DNA from: Elephas maximus indicus
Lineage: Eukaryota; Chordata; Mammalia; Proboscidea; Elephantidae
Direction: 5' to 3'
Assembly: GCF_024166365.1 (NCBI RefSeq)
Contig: NC_064820.1
Span: 135,056,001-135,120,000, forward strand
DNA: 64,000 nt
Shown: one piece after another, positions 50,304-62,181 of the stretch
How positions within the stretch are numbered: the stretch's first letter is position 1
Layout: each line of letters begins with the position of its first letter
The notes under the pieces: model-generated
Seen by the model: only the letters and a program-made list of their open reading frames with translations
Told to the model about the DNA's origin: nothing
Databases searched by the model: none
Position numbers and translations under genes: made by a program

Positions 50304-50446
50304 TCTTAACCCTGACTGCACGATAGACTCACTGGGGAGAATTTTTTCTTAAAAATTAAAGAATTTCTCAATAAGGCCTGGGCATCTGCATTTTAAAAGT
50401 TCCCCAAGTCCTTCTAATGTGCAATCAGGGTTGAGAACCACTGATC
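50304..50446 (+). repeat. MER5-like hAT DNA transposon (non-autonomous)
   Basis: Terminal 'cagcagttcttaaccctgac' and the inverse 'gttgagaaccactg' form imperfect terminal inverted repeats. Between them are 'gcctgggcatctgcatttta' and 'ttctaatgtgcaatcagg'. This matches MER5A from memory. Confidence 0.75.
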
Positions 50447-50449
50447 TAA

Positions 50450-50580
50450 TCCAGCCCTCTCTTCCTACAGATGAAAAAAGCTAAGGCCCAAAGAGGTCCA
50501 GGAACTTGTCCAGGGTCACACATTCAAGCAAGGACAGAGCCAGGCTAGACACTATAGCTTTCTGACTTCTAGGGCAGTGT
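50450..50580 (-). repeat. MIR-like fragment
   Basis: 'acagatgaaaaaagctaagg', 'aacttgtccagggtcacaca' in reversed MIR order. Confidence 0.55.
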
Positions 50581-50674
50581 TTTCTGACCATGCTCCTGTG
50601 AATCTACCCATCAGTTGTATTTCAAAAAGAACATGGACATTTTACAGCTAGCTAGTAGAGTTTGTATATATATA

Positions 50675-50733
50675 GTCTACTCTGTCCTATAGGGTCGATA
50701 TGAATCGGAATTGACTCAGTGGCAACAGGTTTT
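50675..50733 (+). mobile_element. AfroSINE 3' end fragment
   Basis: 'tctactctgtcctataggg' to 'ttgactcagtggcaacagg', then TA/TG-rich microsatellite. Head missing. Confidence 0.85.
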
Positions 50734-50780
50734 ATATATGCATATGTGTGTGTGTGCTTGTGTGTATGTATATATATGTA

Positions 50781-50942
50781 AGAGCCCTGGTGGTAAAGCA
50801 GTTAAGAGCTCAGGCTGCTAACCAAAAAAGGTCAGCAGTTTGAATCTACCAGCCACTCCTTGGAAGCCCTATGGGGCAGTTCTACACTGTCCTATAGGGT
50901 GGCTATAAGTCAGAATCGACTTGATGGCACACAACAACAACA
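50781..50942 (+). mobile_element. AfroSINE
   Basis: 'gagccctggtggtaaagcag', B-box-like 'ggtcagcagtttgaatct' and tail 'cttgatggcacacaacaac', the RTE-like end. Bounded on both sides by TA/TATG microsatellite. Confidence 0.93.
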
Positions 50943-50978
50943 TATATATATATGTATATGCATATACGCTTAGGTATA

Positions 50979-51174
50979 GTTGTTGTTAGGTGCTGTCAAG
51001 TAGGTTCCAACTCAGCAACCCTATAGGACAGAGTAGAACTGCCCCATAGGATTTCCAAAGCTGTAAATCTGTATGGAAGCAGACTGCCACATTTTTCTCT
51101 CACGGAGCAGCTGGTAGGTTCAAATCGCTGACCTTCTGGTTAGCAGTGCTTTAACCACTATGCCGTCAGGGCTT
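50979..51174 (-). mobile_element. AfroSINE, variant with RTE-like tail
   Basis: Starts 'gttgttgttaggtgctgtc' (reverse of the CAACAACAAC end), has the extra segment 'gctgtaaatctgtatggaag' as at 7265-7455, and ends 'ccgtcagggctt'. Confidence 0.92.
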
Positions 51175-51261
51175 ATATCTATATACACACACACATACAT
51201 ATAAATAACATACACAAACATGTATACATGTTACATTTACATACAAGTTATACATATGTAT

Positions 51262-51486
51262 ATGTACATGGAGTCCCTGAGTGGTGTGAACAGTTAACTC
51301 ATTCAGTTGCTAACTGAAAGGCTGGAGGTTCAAGTCCACCCAGAGATGAAACGGAAAAGAAGGCCTGGCAATCTACTTCTGAAAAATCAGCCACTGAATA
51401 CCCTGTGTGGATTCTGCTATGTTCTACTCTGACACACATATGGTCTCCATGAATCGGAGTTGACTCAGTAGCAACTGGATGTACAT
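51262..51486 (+). mobile_element. AfroSINE, long form, with short target-site duplication
   Basis: The element is 51270-51479. Flanked by ATGTACAT at 51262-51269 and 51479-51486, though within TA-rich microsatellite so chance is possible. Confidence 0.9.
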
Positions 51487-52639
51487 ATACATATATACAC
51501 GTTCACATATATGTTTTATATGTTTATATTTTATTTATAAATATGTACAATTTTGACTTCTGGGGCATAAGTGTATAATCAATATGGAATTTGTGAACAT
51601 TTACTATTATTTTTTTTAATTGAACTTTGGATGAAGGACTACAGAACAAACTAGTTTCTCATCAAACAGTGTGAACATTTTTTAGACTTTCAAAAAATAT
51701 TTTATTTCACACCAATTTTAGTTTTTTAAATAGGTAATGAAAGATAAGGAGGAAGGCTTTACCATATTTTGGCACTTTTTAAATAAAAAAATAAAAACAG
51801 CAGCATTGTCAGAGCTCAAGGTAGAACTCTGTTTAGCCCTTTGTAACTAATTCGAAGAGGCAAAGCACAGGAAAACCTACAAACTTTCAGGTGACACTAA
51901 GCTCTTGTGGTTGGGAAATGCTGGACAAACAGGAAGGAATGCACTGGAGAATGAAGATGTCATCCACATGCATGAGAAAGAGCAAAACTGGCCAGAGCTT
52001 CACCGCTGAGAAGAGGATTAAAATGCACTTGAGAGGAAAATAACTATACTAAGTATAGGTTCTAGATTCTACTTTCTCCCTTATGCTCCTGGAAAGTAAT
52101 CTAGTAAATGAATTTTTTAAAATTGCTAAGGTCACATTACCTTGATATCAAACAAAAGAATTTGGGCCAACGATTTTTTTGTAAGTTTAATGATCACTGT
52201 CAAAATGATAATAAAGAAAAAAAATACAAATATGCATAATAATTCAGGATACATGGGATCTGGGTTAATGATAATGACAACAATAATATTTAGGCAATGA
52301 GAATGGGGATGGTTAGAATAAAATTAGTTTTATTACTTTCCTCTCTGAGACACCACACAACAAATACATCTTCCAGCTATGGGCAGCAACATCTGCACTC
52401 TAGATTCTACTTTTGCCATGATCCTTTATTATACTTGTGAATAAATTCAATCCTACCAAATCCTATCATTTAGGGAGAAGAAAAAATGAGAATAGGATTA
52501 GATTTTTCTTACAAAAGTAACCATTTTGATCTTCAAATGACCCTGCAGAACTTCTACAGGGTTCTAGAGGTCTAAAAGGTAAAACTTTTCAAAGCAGGAC
52601 TTAAAAGAAACGAAAGATTATTCTTCTTAAGTATCAGCC

Positions 52640-52838
52640 TCATTGGCCATGACAATCAAAACTATTAACAAAGGGGGTCAGAAGCTGGCCAAATGGACAC
52701 GAAAATATAGAGTGGAAAGGAGGAGTGTGCTGTCTCATTAGGAGGAGAGCAACTGGGAGTATATAGCAAGGTGTGTATAAATTTTTGTATGAGAGACTGA
52801 CTTGATTTGTAAACTTTCACTTAAACCACACACACACA
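52640..52838 (+). mobile_element. L1 3' end, 5'-truncated
   Basis: 'gtgtgtataaatttttgtat' and 'ttgatttgtaaactttcact' match the last part of the other two L1 3' UTRs; it ends in an AC/A-rich run. Confidence 0.75.
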
Positions 52839-53164
52839 CACAAAAAAAATACTAACAAAACTCAGGAAATGACCAGAGTGGGGATAAGGAATGAAACAGA
52901 AAACACTATATTGTCCCAACTCAAGAGAGACAATACAGACAGCTTCAAAAGGCCCAGAGATGGCTAACTAAAAATGTTTAAAAAGACCAAGTGTTTTCTA
53001 CGTGAAGAGACATTTTGAACTAGTAAAATCTCTTTGTGTAAAGACAAAGATTAAAGGGAAGGGATAAATTCTCAAAGCCTTGAGCTCATCAAATCCTGGA
53101 CAATTAAAACATTGACAGAGGCAAACTCAGCATCAACAAAACTAAATGCTATTTTAACTCCTCT

Positions 53165-53315
53165 GGCCATTCATTCAGTTCTCAAATACTTACTGAGCAT
53201 CTATTACATGCCTGACCCTGTTCTAGGTGCTGTGGGTACAAGGTTAACAAGAAAGACAGTCCCTGCCCTCATGCCACTTAAACTCTAGTAGTGGGAGAGA
53301 CGGATATTGAACATG
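53165..53315 (-). repeat. L2 3' end fragment
   Basis: 'ccattcattcagttctcaaa', 'tactgagcatctattacatg' and 'ctgttctaggtgctgtgggt' are the reversed L2 3' end. Confidence 0.6.
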
Positions 53316-54169
53316 TTTTTACAGAAAAGATTGACTCAGTTTCATTAAAATATAAAATTCCACTAATTTTAGATGAAGTTTAATTTTAGATAAAGTCACA
53401 CCATTGTAACTGTGTCACCAGTCACTGTAAGACATCTGCCAATTTCAGAAAAATTAAAACGTGAAAAATATTCTCCTTGCGTATCTCACGTGGCACTACA
53501 ACGTCTTGGGTATTGTAGTTGCATGTTTGACTTCTAGATCCAATTCCTTGAGCACAAGGACCGAGTTTTTGTATCCCACCACAATGCTTCCCATAGGGTC
53601 TTGCATACTGATGTTCAGTACCCTTGTAGGACTGAGCTATGCTATAATCTCCTCAAACAACACATGTATAAAGCTTAAAGTATGGCCTTCTTTACCCTGG
53701 GACTGGTTTCTCATGGTTGGTGGGATGGTAGGGGTGAGGGGCGCTTTACAGAGGTGCCCCTTTTTATTTTGTGCCTTTAAAATCAAATGGAAAAGGCAGG
53801 CCTCATCGAGGCTGGGTTTACTCCGGTGCAGCAACTCCTGTGAAGCCATCAAGTTTCACATTCTGCTACCTCAGCTTCATATGCTGAGACAGAAAAAGCA
53901 GCAGGAAGACTTGTTTAACATTTATTCCCAGGTTTTTTTTTAATTTCCTCTGAAATGAATATGAATACACCATGGTCTTTACACTCTGCAGGAGCTAATC
54001 CCCCACTGGAAGCTTTGGGGAATCTCATTCCTTCTTGCGGATGCAATCTGTCGACACAGGCGCTCCTTCAGGTTCTTTTGAAAGGCCCACAGTGGACGGA
54101 GTGGCTCTCTTTGGAGCTCTATTACATTTATAACTATGATTTTTTTTAAAGAAAATAACATAGGAATTG

Positions 54170-54330
54170 CTTCCAGAACCCAAACGCCTGTGAAACGCTG
54201 TCTTCTCTTTGAGTCAAGGCGGCTTTCAATGGCTTGTCCAGGGAGCGAGTGGGCAGACGGCCTCACAGCCGCTGACGGAGGGGGGCAGCGGCTGAAGCCT
54301 GAACCCGCTGCCTGCACACACGCTCAATAG
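54170..54330. promoter_or_regulatory. Small CpG-rich patch in a PRDM6 intron
   Basis: About ten CpG in 160 bp ('gaaacgctg', 'aaggcggc', 'gggagcgagtgggcagacgg', 'gccgctgacgg'), against very few in the flanks. Too small for a CpG island by usual definitions. A regulatory role is only a possibility. Confidence 0.25.
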
Positions 54331-54763
54331 GAAATGTGTACTTTCAATGTTGAAAGAACCACGGGAAGAAACTTATATTTTTATAAATGAAAGTGCTTAA
54401 TAAGTATTTTTCACCAAGCACAATCATATTCTCCTTGAAAATCTTGGTCTGTGTATCAATTTCATTAACAAAGAAAAATTTGGCTGAAATATTTAATTCC
54501 TTCCAATAATGGCAGTAAAAATTCTGAATAATTAGTGATGACTGCACAACATGATGAATGTAATTAACGTCACTCAATGTACATATAAAAGTGACTGAAA
54601 TGGTTTGTTACATGTATTTCGTGACAATAAAAAAAAATTTTAATTCTCAATATTTATCCAGTGAGCTTTGTTTACTGTGTGCATAGCACTATAAGGAAGC
54701 TCTGTGGAGGCATTTTATCAAATAAGTCTTTGATCTCCAGAAGCTTTTTTTTTTAAGGTAACT

Positions 54764-55095
54764 GAAGCCGCCCTGCTGGCGCAGTGGTTAAGCACTCAGC
54801 TGCTAACCAAAAGGCTGGTGGTTTGAACCCACCAGCTGCTCCATGGGAGAAAAAGGTGGCAGTCTGCTCCCATAAAGATTAACTGTTGCCATGGAGTCAA
54901 TTCCAAACCGGAGCATATAGGACAGAGTAGATCTGCCCTATAAGGTTTCCAAGGAGCGGTTGGTGGATTCACACTGCTGACCTTTTGTTTAGCAGCTAAA
55001 TCATTTAACCACTGCACCATCAGGGTTCCTGCCTTGGAAACCCTACGGGGCAGGTCTACTCAGTCCTATAAGGTCCCTATGAGTCAGAATTGAAT
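54764..55095 (+). mobile_element. AfroSINE, long form, split by a second AfroSINE
   Basis: The left part, 54764-54881, starts 'gaagccgccctgctggcgca' and stops in the long-form 'ctcccataaagatta'. The right part, 55030-55095, resumes at 'tgccttggaaaccctacgg' and ends 'gagtcagaattga'. Confidence 0.9.
54882..55029 (-). mobile_element. AfroSINE nested in an AfroSINE
   Basis: Reverse copy 'actgttgccatggagtcaat' to 'ccatcagggttcc' exactly inside the previous element. Confidence 0.93.
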
Positions 55096-56034
55096 TTTTA
55101 TTTCATGGCAAGCTCAGTGGAATAAAAATATTCTTAGAAGTGCGAATCTGGTTGAAATGATTTAAATCGTTCAGGGCTGTGGAAGGCTATCTGTTAAATT
55201 ATCTGCCCAGGCCCTTTCACACATTTGTGCTTTTAAATCACACAAGAGTATTTTCTCAGCACAGAATAAGGAACCCTCATTAGAAAGCATCTCCAGGTCT
55301 CTTGGTGAATCATATGGAATGAGAATCCGTCTTAGAGTTAGAGTCACCATCATATATCTCCCCCACACTATCTGATGAAGCTTTCTGCTGCTTTCTTGGG
55401 TGGCCAGTCACATGGCAGATGCATGGACTTTGGGACAGGAACGGAAATAAAATTCCAGTAATACCTTAGGGGAAGGACAGATTGTCACTGTTGAGCATTT
55501 TAGTCAATGACTTAATTCCCTTTCAGCTTCCCTCAACCCTTACTTAGAGCTCTGTACTGAACGCAAAAGAGTTGCTTACTTTTCCTATTGAATGCACAAT
55601 ACTTCAAAAGCCTCTTGTGGCTTTGTGAATTTTCTTCCAAGGATTTCAGGTGCTAAATGATATGATATATACTCTGGTAGAGCTTATTCAATATTCCGAT
55701 CAGAAACCTCAAGAATAGGTTGGACTATAAGGGAAAAGAAGGACTGAAAAGAAAACCATATGTTGTTTCAAGAAACTGCGTTTTTAAATGGCACCATGAC
55801 ACCGAACCTGAAGACCAAATGGTGCACTCTTTAACCAATTGTCAGGTGGCTGTGAACAGCACATAGGCCCCCAAATCTTGCACTCCACCCTTCAACCCCT
55901 CCTGCCCATGTATTAGCATGAGGTGGAACTGTGCTGTAGATGTGTGACTTCTCCTCCGAGGATCCATGTCCAGGGTAAGAAATACACTCCCTAAGTGACC
56001 ATTCCTCAGTTTCCATTTCAGACTCATAATTCAG

Positions 56035-56915
56035 TAAATGGTCATTCCAACCTTCCAGTTCCTCAGACCAAAAGCCTTGGAGTTATCCTTGACTCCTCTC
56101 TTTCCCTCTCACTCAACATTCAACATGTCAGCAAATGCAGTTGACTTTACTTTCAAAAATATATCCAGAATCCAACAACTTCTCACCACATCTACCACTT
56201 CCACACTGATCCAAACCACTATCACCTCTCCCCTGGATTCCTGCAAGAGGCTCTAACTGGATTCCCTGTTCCACCTTCACCCCTTAATCGCTAGTCTCCA
56301 CTCAGGAGCCGGAGAAATCCTCTTAAAACTTCAGTCAGATCATGTCACTTTTCTCTTCAAAACCCTGCAACAGCCCACCTCCCCCCTGTTACACAGAGTA
56401 AAAGCCAGGGTCCTTACAGTGGCTCCTAGGGCCTGAAGAGATCCTATGCCCCCTCATCTCTGAGTTAACTCCTCTCACCTCACTCACTTTCCTCACCCAC
56501 ACCAGCCTTGGTGATGTTCTTGCAACACACCAGGAACATTCTCATCTTGAGGCCTTTACACTTTTAGTCCGGCTGCATGGGACACACTTCTCCCAAATAA
56601 CCACATGGCTTGCTACGTCACCTCCTTCAAGACTCTGCACAAATGTTACCCTCTAATGTCACCTACCCCGATCACTCTCTAAAACTGCAACTCCCAACTT
56701 CTGGCACTTCTTAGCCACCTTCTGTGTTTTATTATCTCTACCACACTCATCACCATCTGACAAGCTACTTATTTGTTTAATCTGTCTCCTTCCACCAGAA
56801 TTTAATGAGGGCAGGGATTTTTGTCTGTTTTATCCACTATTGTATTTGCAGCACCTAGCAAAGACATTGCCACATAGTAGATGCTCAAAAATATTTGAGC
56901 AATGAATGAATATTT
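56035..56915 (+). repeat. Long L2 fragment
   Basis: In order: 'gccttggagttatccttgac', 'cttcagtcagatcatgtcac', 'acagtggctcctagggcctg', 'tcatcttgaggcctttacac', 'gcacctagcaaagacattgc' and a final 'gagcaatgaatgaat'. This is the order of the L2 ORF2 end and 3' UTR. Confidence 0.65.
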
Positions 56916-58550
56916 GGGCTATGTGCTATTTACATTAGAACTTTAGGTGCCATATATTTACTCCAGACATACCACAACAACTTCAACATACACACAACAA
57001 CTTCTTCAGAGTCTATAGCAAGTTATATTAAAGGAGAAAACAGAGGATCTTATAGCACTTCTGAAATCCTTCTGGATCAGATTCCACACTTTAGCAGATG
57101 AGGTCATGCTAAGGTTCCAATGTACAGAAAGGCCCATGTCAGCAAATCAGTGGGGCTGATATGGATGCTTTTCTACGCGTGAATCTAGATTTACTTTCAG
57201 GGGTATGTGGTGGGTGGGGTGGGGCATGGAGTCATTCTGGGCAAGACAGAGCATCCTGGTTTCCATCTCCATATCTGCCTCTAGCACTGACCGCACGCGT
57301 ATGTCCAACACTGAGATTTTCTCCTAGGAAAACAGACATTCCTTCAAACAGGGGTATCACTGCAGGACAGAAACTTTCCAATGGAAACTTGGGAAGTAAA
57401 AGGAACGTACTATATGTCCAAAGATTCATTTTTTTAATTTGAGATTGGTTTGGGGTTAGGGTAAGATAAAAAAGGAAAGTTGATAGTATTAGGCATTTTG
57501 AGGATTTTTTTTTTTTTAAAGAGATAAGATGGAAAGAAATATCTGATCATCAGCATTTTGATGGGTAATAATATGAGAATTTTTTAATGGAGTTATGTGT
57601 GTTTGTGAGAACGTAAGTGGAGAAGCAAAATAACACTTTTTTTCAGAATGAAGCTCTTGCTCTTTCTGTTCCCTCTTCTATAACATAACACCAAATTATC
57701 AGCCCATGGGTTAGTCCGTTTGGTGACAAAATAACACCATTGAAACCAGTGTTTCTCACTGAAGCACATGAAAATTATCTAATTCTGTTCCAAATACTGC
57801 AAGTCATTTTATAATATTTCATAAAGAATTGAAAACAAAAAATATAAAGTGGAAGTTGCTGCAAGTTTGCCTTTGCCTCAACATTATTTTTTGAAGGTAA
57901 TGGTTGCCATAGGAGAAAACTACGTGGTTCTTTCTAGACAGAGAGGTTTAGAAAAACACAAAATCCTCAGTCATATGTCTATGATTTTTACTACCATTTT
58001 TCACTGCAGTAACTACTTAGGACGTAGTACACCAATCGACTGGAGGAAGTGTTAACCTTGATGGTATCGTTTTCTCATTGTTTCCTTTTTGGTTTGTTTG
58101 CTCATTGTTTCATTTTTGCTTACAGTGTGCCTCCAAGAAGTCTGTACATCCCTTCAGAGCACAAGTTATATCTTATGCTGCTCTCGTAACCCCCTCAGGT
58201 GTTGAGCATAGAACCAGACATAGTGTGTAGGTTCTCAGTAATATCAGCGGAAGTAGCTTTGCTGGTAGAGATTGTTTAAAACTATGGCAAAAGGAAAAAT
58301 GCTACTGTTATTGTGAGTGCGCCAAGAAATTGTGAACAGATGAAAAAGGATCGGTCTGTACAGATTAAGACGCCCTGTTAAAGAGGCAGAAGACATACAG
58401 GAAAAAGAAAAGGATGGAACAGACTTGTGCACGTTTGCGTCATGTACCGTAGTGAACCACGTTTCCAGAGTCTCAAGAAAACACTCTTAACAAGGTAGCT
58501 ATGAAACAGGTATTTCGAGATGTGAATTCAGAGCTAAAATAAATTCTTAC

Positions 58551-58675
58551 AGTTTTCATCCTGGGCAATGCATTGTAAAGGGATCCCAAAGAAAGACGTA
58601 TAGCTGTCATTGTACCACACCAGAAGCTCGGTACCCCTGGGAATATCTATACAGGCTCGGTAGAATATATTCGAC
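58551..58675 (-). CDS. PRDM6: PRDM6 exon, PR/SET domain part 2 (internal exon)
   Basis: Encodes the C-terminal part of the PR/SET domain, about residues 343-385. The first base completes the Arg codon of the previous exon, followed by [18 protein letters not shown] and [14 protein letters not shown], ending in AQDEN plus one base of a Leu codon. [10 protein letters not shown] is the PRDM-family version of the conserved SET-domain C-terminal motif. The acceptor is TTTGAATAG and the donor GTAAGA, both canonical on the minus strand. Length is 125 nt. The phase (1 nt, 41 codons, 1 nt) joins exactly with the exons on both sides. The intron before it is 58676-62181. Confidence 0.96.
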
Positions 58676-61600
58676 CTATTCAAAACAAAAGAAAACCCGG
58701 CTTAGTAATAGATAGGACTCATGCGCCCCCATCCACATTTTTATTGCCCCGGAAAAATTCTGCCCAGCTCCACCTAAACGGTTTCTGTTTATAATAAATC
58801 TGCACCCACCTTATTGTCTCCAACAACCAATTAGAGCCTGTAACCCAGTATGATAAACAGCCCAGGGTTTATTTCCACAGTATCCCTCCATAGAACTTCT
58901 TAACTCAAGAGAGAGTTATTTGGCCCAAGAGAAAGCAGATGCCAAGAGTTCATTAAAAAAAAAAAAAAAATCCATCTCACTCTAATGAGAAAATTCTCTC
59001 TTGGCAAATGACAGACCCTGGTAGCCCAATGCCATATATAAATAATATATTATTTCTTATTTGAAGGAAAGGCATTAATGCATTCTTGCAAGTTGGCATT
59101 GGGGTTTTCCAAATTTGTAATAAAATAAAGCACCTCTGTGATATAAAGCCTGAGAGAAATAAAAATCCTCTCCAATGCCTTTCTTCTAAAGTTTGATACA
59201 AGAGAAGAGAAAACCCCTCTTATGTGAAATGGATGGAAATTCAATAAACACAAGAGGAGCACTTTACTCTGGCTGAAAGATTACACTCTGAAATGATACA
59301 GCGGAGGTAACAAGAAATAAACATTTTATAACAGCTTCCGTACTGTAAAGAAAAATCTACAGACCAAAAAAAAAAAATGAGGAGCCTGTGACTGGTTTTT
59401 TCAATGAGGAATTGCTACAAGTATTAGCCTTTTTTTTTTTTTTATTAGCCTTAAGTTCAAGATAAAAGTGTTTAGGGTTGGTGGGCCTTAAATTTAGCCT
59501 TTCTGTAAGGAATTGGCTGTAGCAGGGCAATTTGTTTCTTGTATAACACTGCAGACATAAGGCGAATCCTTTGCCACATTTTTCATGGCAGTGAGATATG
59601 CACTTGTCAACATATTTTGTCACCATAAAGTGGCTCTTGGCAATAGGATCATAAAGATCGATAAAAAAAAAAAAAAAAAGAGCAGATTCTCAATATTTTA
59701 CTTGCAGCTGCAAAAATTTCATTTATCTTGTTATTTTCCTTACTTGCTGCCATTCTGTCTCACGAGGGCACTGCTAGCTAAGCAGAATGTTTTTCCCAAC
59801 ATTCTATGAATATCTGACAAAAACTCCAGCCAGTTGTCCAGCCCTCGCTTACCCTTCCTCCCTCCACATTTCCAAGAGCTGTGCATTTTATTAATTCTTT
59901 CCACTGCTACATAAAAAAATCAAAATTGGAGCCGGGCTATAAATCACTGGCATCTCCTAACTTGAGAAAAATTGAGTCTACTTTGTACTTCACCCTTGTA
60001 ACATTTCATCTCTCGGCTTGGCTTCCCTTAATATAAACACAGCGCCCAGCAAATGAATGTGCTAAAACCAAATTACACACTTTGCCGCTGAAAGAGCGGA
60101 ACTGTTTTTGAGCAATGGGTGGTCTTCTGAGGCACAGAGTAGGCCGAAAGGGGGAAAAAAATGTGTAAGCGTACACCGTTTCTTACAAGCAGGCAGAGCT
60201 TCCAAAACTCGCAGAAATCTCTGCATGTTGAAGCACATCAAAGGGATTTTTCCCTTTTCAGATAATATTTCCTTTGCTGACATGTATTTAGTATTGTGGT
60301 TGGATGACTCATAAAGATAGCTTCATGGCGTCCCAACGCAGTTGAAGCAGAACACATGCCAACAAACATTATTGTCAGCCTCAAAATAAAAACAAAACGT
60401 TCAGCTAAGGGTCAATCAATCAAGGGTGCTTTGAAGAAAATTCCATTTAGATATTACAAATCATAACAGAATGAATTTAAACCAGCTGACTTTTTGTGAA
60501 GAGGACATTCATGTACAATAAAAATTAGGCTGGCTCTTCAGGGTCCAACTTTTCTATTTTCTTACTCTTGGACGTGGTCACTGGTGATGGATGCCAGTTT
60601 TCTAAATTGTGTTTTTGTAGTTCACTTTATAAAGGTTTGAAGTAATCGAAAACAGATCAGCAGAAAAGAACTCGAAGTTTAAGCGCTATCATGAAAGAGG
60701 AGTTGTAAAAGCCACTTAATATTGACAGATATGTAATGGCTGACTCATGCCTACCTTTCTCTTAGGGTTTTCTTGTTTTTCCGAATCCAGAATTTGCCTG
60801 GAGTGTTCCCTGAGCACTCATTACAAAAGAAGAACCAGCCAAACTATCTCTCCTTGAATGGACAAGCACAATCTTTACTTATTTTCTAGCTCAGAGCTTT
60901 ATAAAAACTTCAAGACCGAAATGCAGCTGCAGCAAAGGTGAATAAGGCCCGAACCCAGCAGCATAACTAAATACCGTCTTATACTATTACATTTAAACCA
61001 TTATTTTAATGAAATGAAAGTGCAGAGGAAACCAAGGCTGTGAATCACAAGCTGCTCAGATATGTTACTTTTGAATCGGAGCCTTTGGATAGCAAGCCAG
61101 ATTTGTACAGCTTTTAACCTATAAGGGGGAGAACTTTTTTTTTTTTAAGCTTGAGTTTTAAAAACCAAAAAAAGGAAAGGAAAATAAATAGCCATAGGCG
61201 AGATTCCAAGTGGCCGAGCACAGGGCCTTCTGCTTTGATGTGTCTGTGGTCCCTAATAAAGCTAAACAGTTGCTTCTTATTCTAAAGGGAACACGGCTGT
61301 TTATAACTGAGGTCATATATTTATACGGCACATGTTTTCGAGGGATTTTGAAAAAAAGAAGGCTCAGTGGTAGGGCTTTTTTTTTTCCCCCCTATTTGAT
61401 TTGTTTGTGCCCTCTCATCTCCACTCTACCCTTCTCTGGCTGTAAGTGAAAATGTTTGACCAACAGGTGCATCGAGCAGATGTGGCTTAGCACATTAGAG
61501 CTCATCTTGCTTCTCAGCTCCCGAGAGGCCTCTGTACCTGACTCTGACAAACAGGGGTAGCTCCACCATGTCTTTGTTACCCTTTGTCCAACCACCTCAG

Positions 61601-62181
61601 GAAACTGGGAGCTTCTTTGTGGTCTGGAACCACCTCATCACCTGAAATATATCCTGAATTGTTAAAGGGCCAAACCTAAATGCTCTGGCACCTTCTGGGA
61701 GAGCAGGAGAGGTGGGCCATCTTGGGAAGGTTAAGAGCTCTTGTGTCCCATGCCTCTATGCAAATGAAGCTGTTCCCACTGGGAGACAACCTGAAGGTGC
61801 CTGAATGCAAGGGACCGCAGGCTGAATCTCTGAACTTCTCCTTGATCTGTGTGTACACATCTGCTGAAGGGAAACACTCCAAATTAGTGGGTGTGCCAGG
61901 CTCATTCAGACCACAGTGGCACCATGATATTGTAGTAACTTTACCATGTGCGCCGAGTGAAAGAGGCCTTCTGCTAGCACCCTTATTTATTCCTGAATTC
62001 TCGAGAAGTTACAGTCGCAAGGAGGTTTCAGAAATCTAGCAAAAAAAAAAAAAAAAGGTTTTTTTTTGCCAGTCCTTTTAGAGTTCTGCAGGATTTTTTT
62101 CAAAACTAGCAGCAAGCCTGAATTCGTATATGCAAGCCAAAGGGCTCCAGCTGTGTAAGTGTAAATCAAGATATACTTTAC
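58676..62181 (-). other. PRDM6: PRDM6 intron inside the PR/SET domain
   Basis: About 3.5 kb with no AfroSINE, L1 or RTE sequence that I can see, unlike every other intron here. Only short A/T runs (58953, 59432, 59663, 61135) break it up. The lack of repeats suggests selection on regulatory sequence, but this is inference. Confidence 0.8.

Larger units (their letters stand above)
48113..58550 (-). other. PRDM6: PRDM6 intron between PR/SET and linker exons
   Basis: About 10.4 kb. Holds three MIR-like copies (48925-50115), MER5-like DNA (50304-50446), the AfroSINE cluster (50675-51482), an L1 3' end (52640-52838), L2 pieces (53165-53315 and 56035-56915), nested AfroSINEs (54764-55095) and a CpG-rich patch at 54170-54330. 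51490-52630, 55100-56030 and 56920-58550 show nothing I can name. The 160-codon ORF at 53461-53943 has no recognisable protein features and is probably chance. Confidence 0.85.

Noticed and set aside
50781..50942. tRNA gene suggested by A-box and B-box-like motifs in SINE heads
   Set aside because: These are tRNA-derived SINE heads; no cloverleaf with a complete acceptor stem is present, and the same sequence recurs about two dozen times.
53461..53943. Longest open frame in the window, 160 codons
   Set aside because: No recognisable domain, no splice signals or promoter context; lies within a PRDM6 intron on the opposite strand and partly resembles old repeat DNA.
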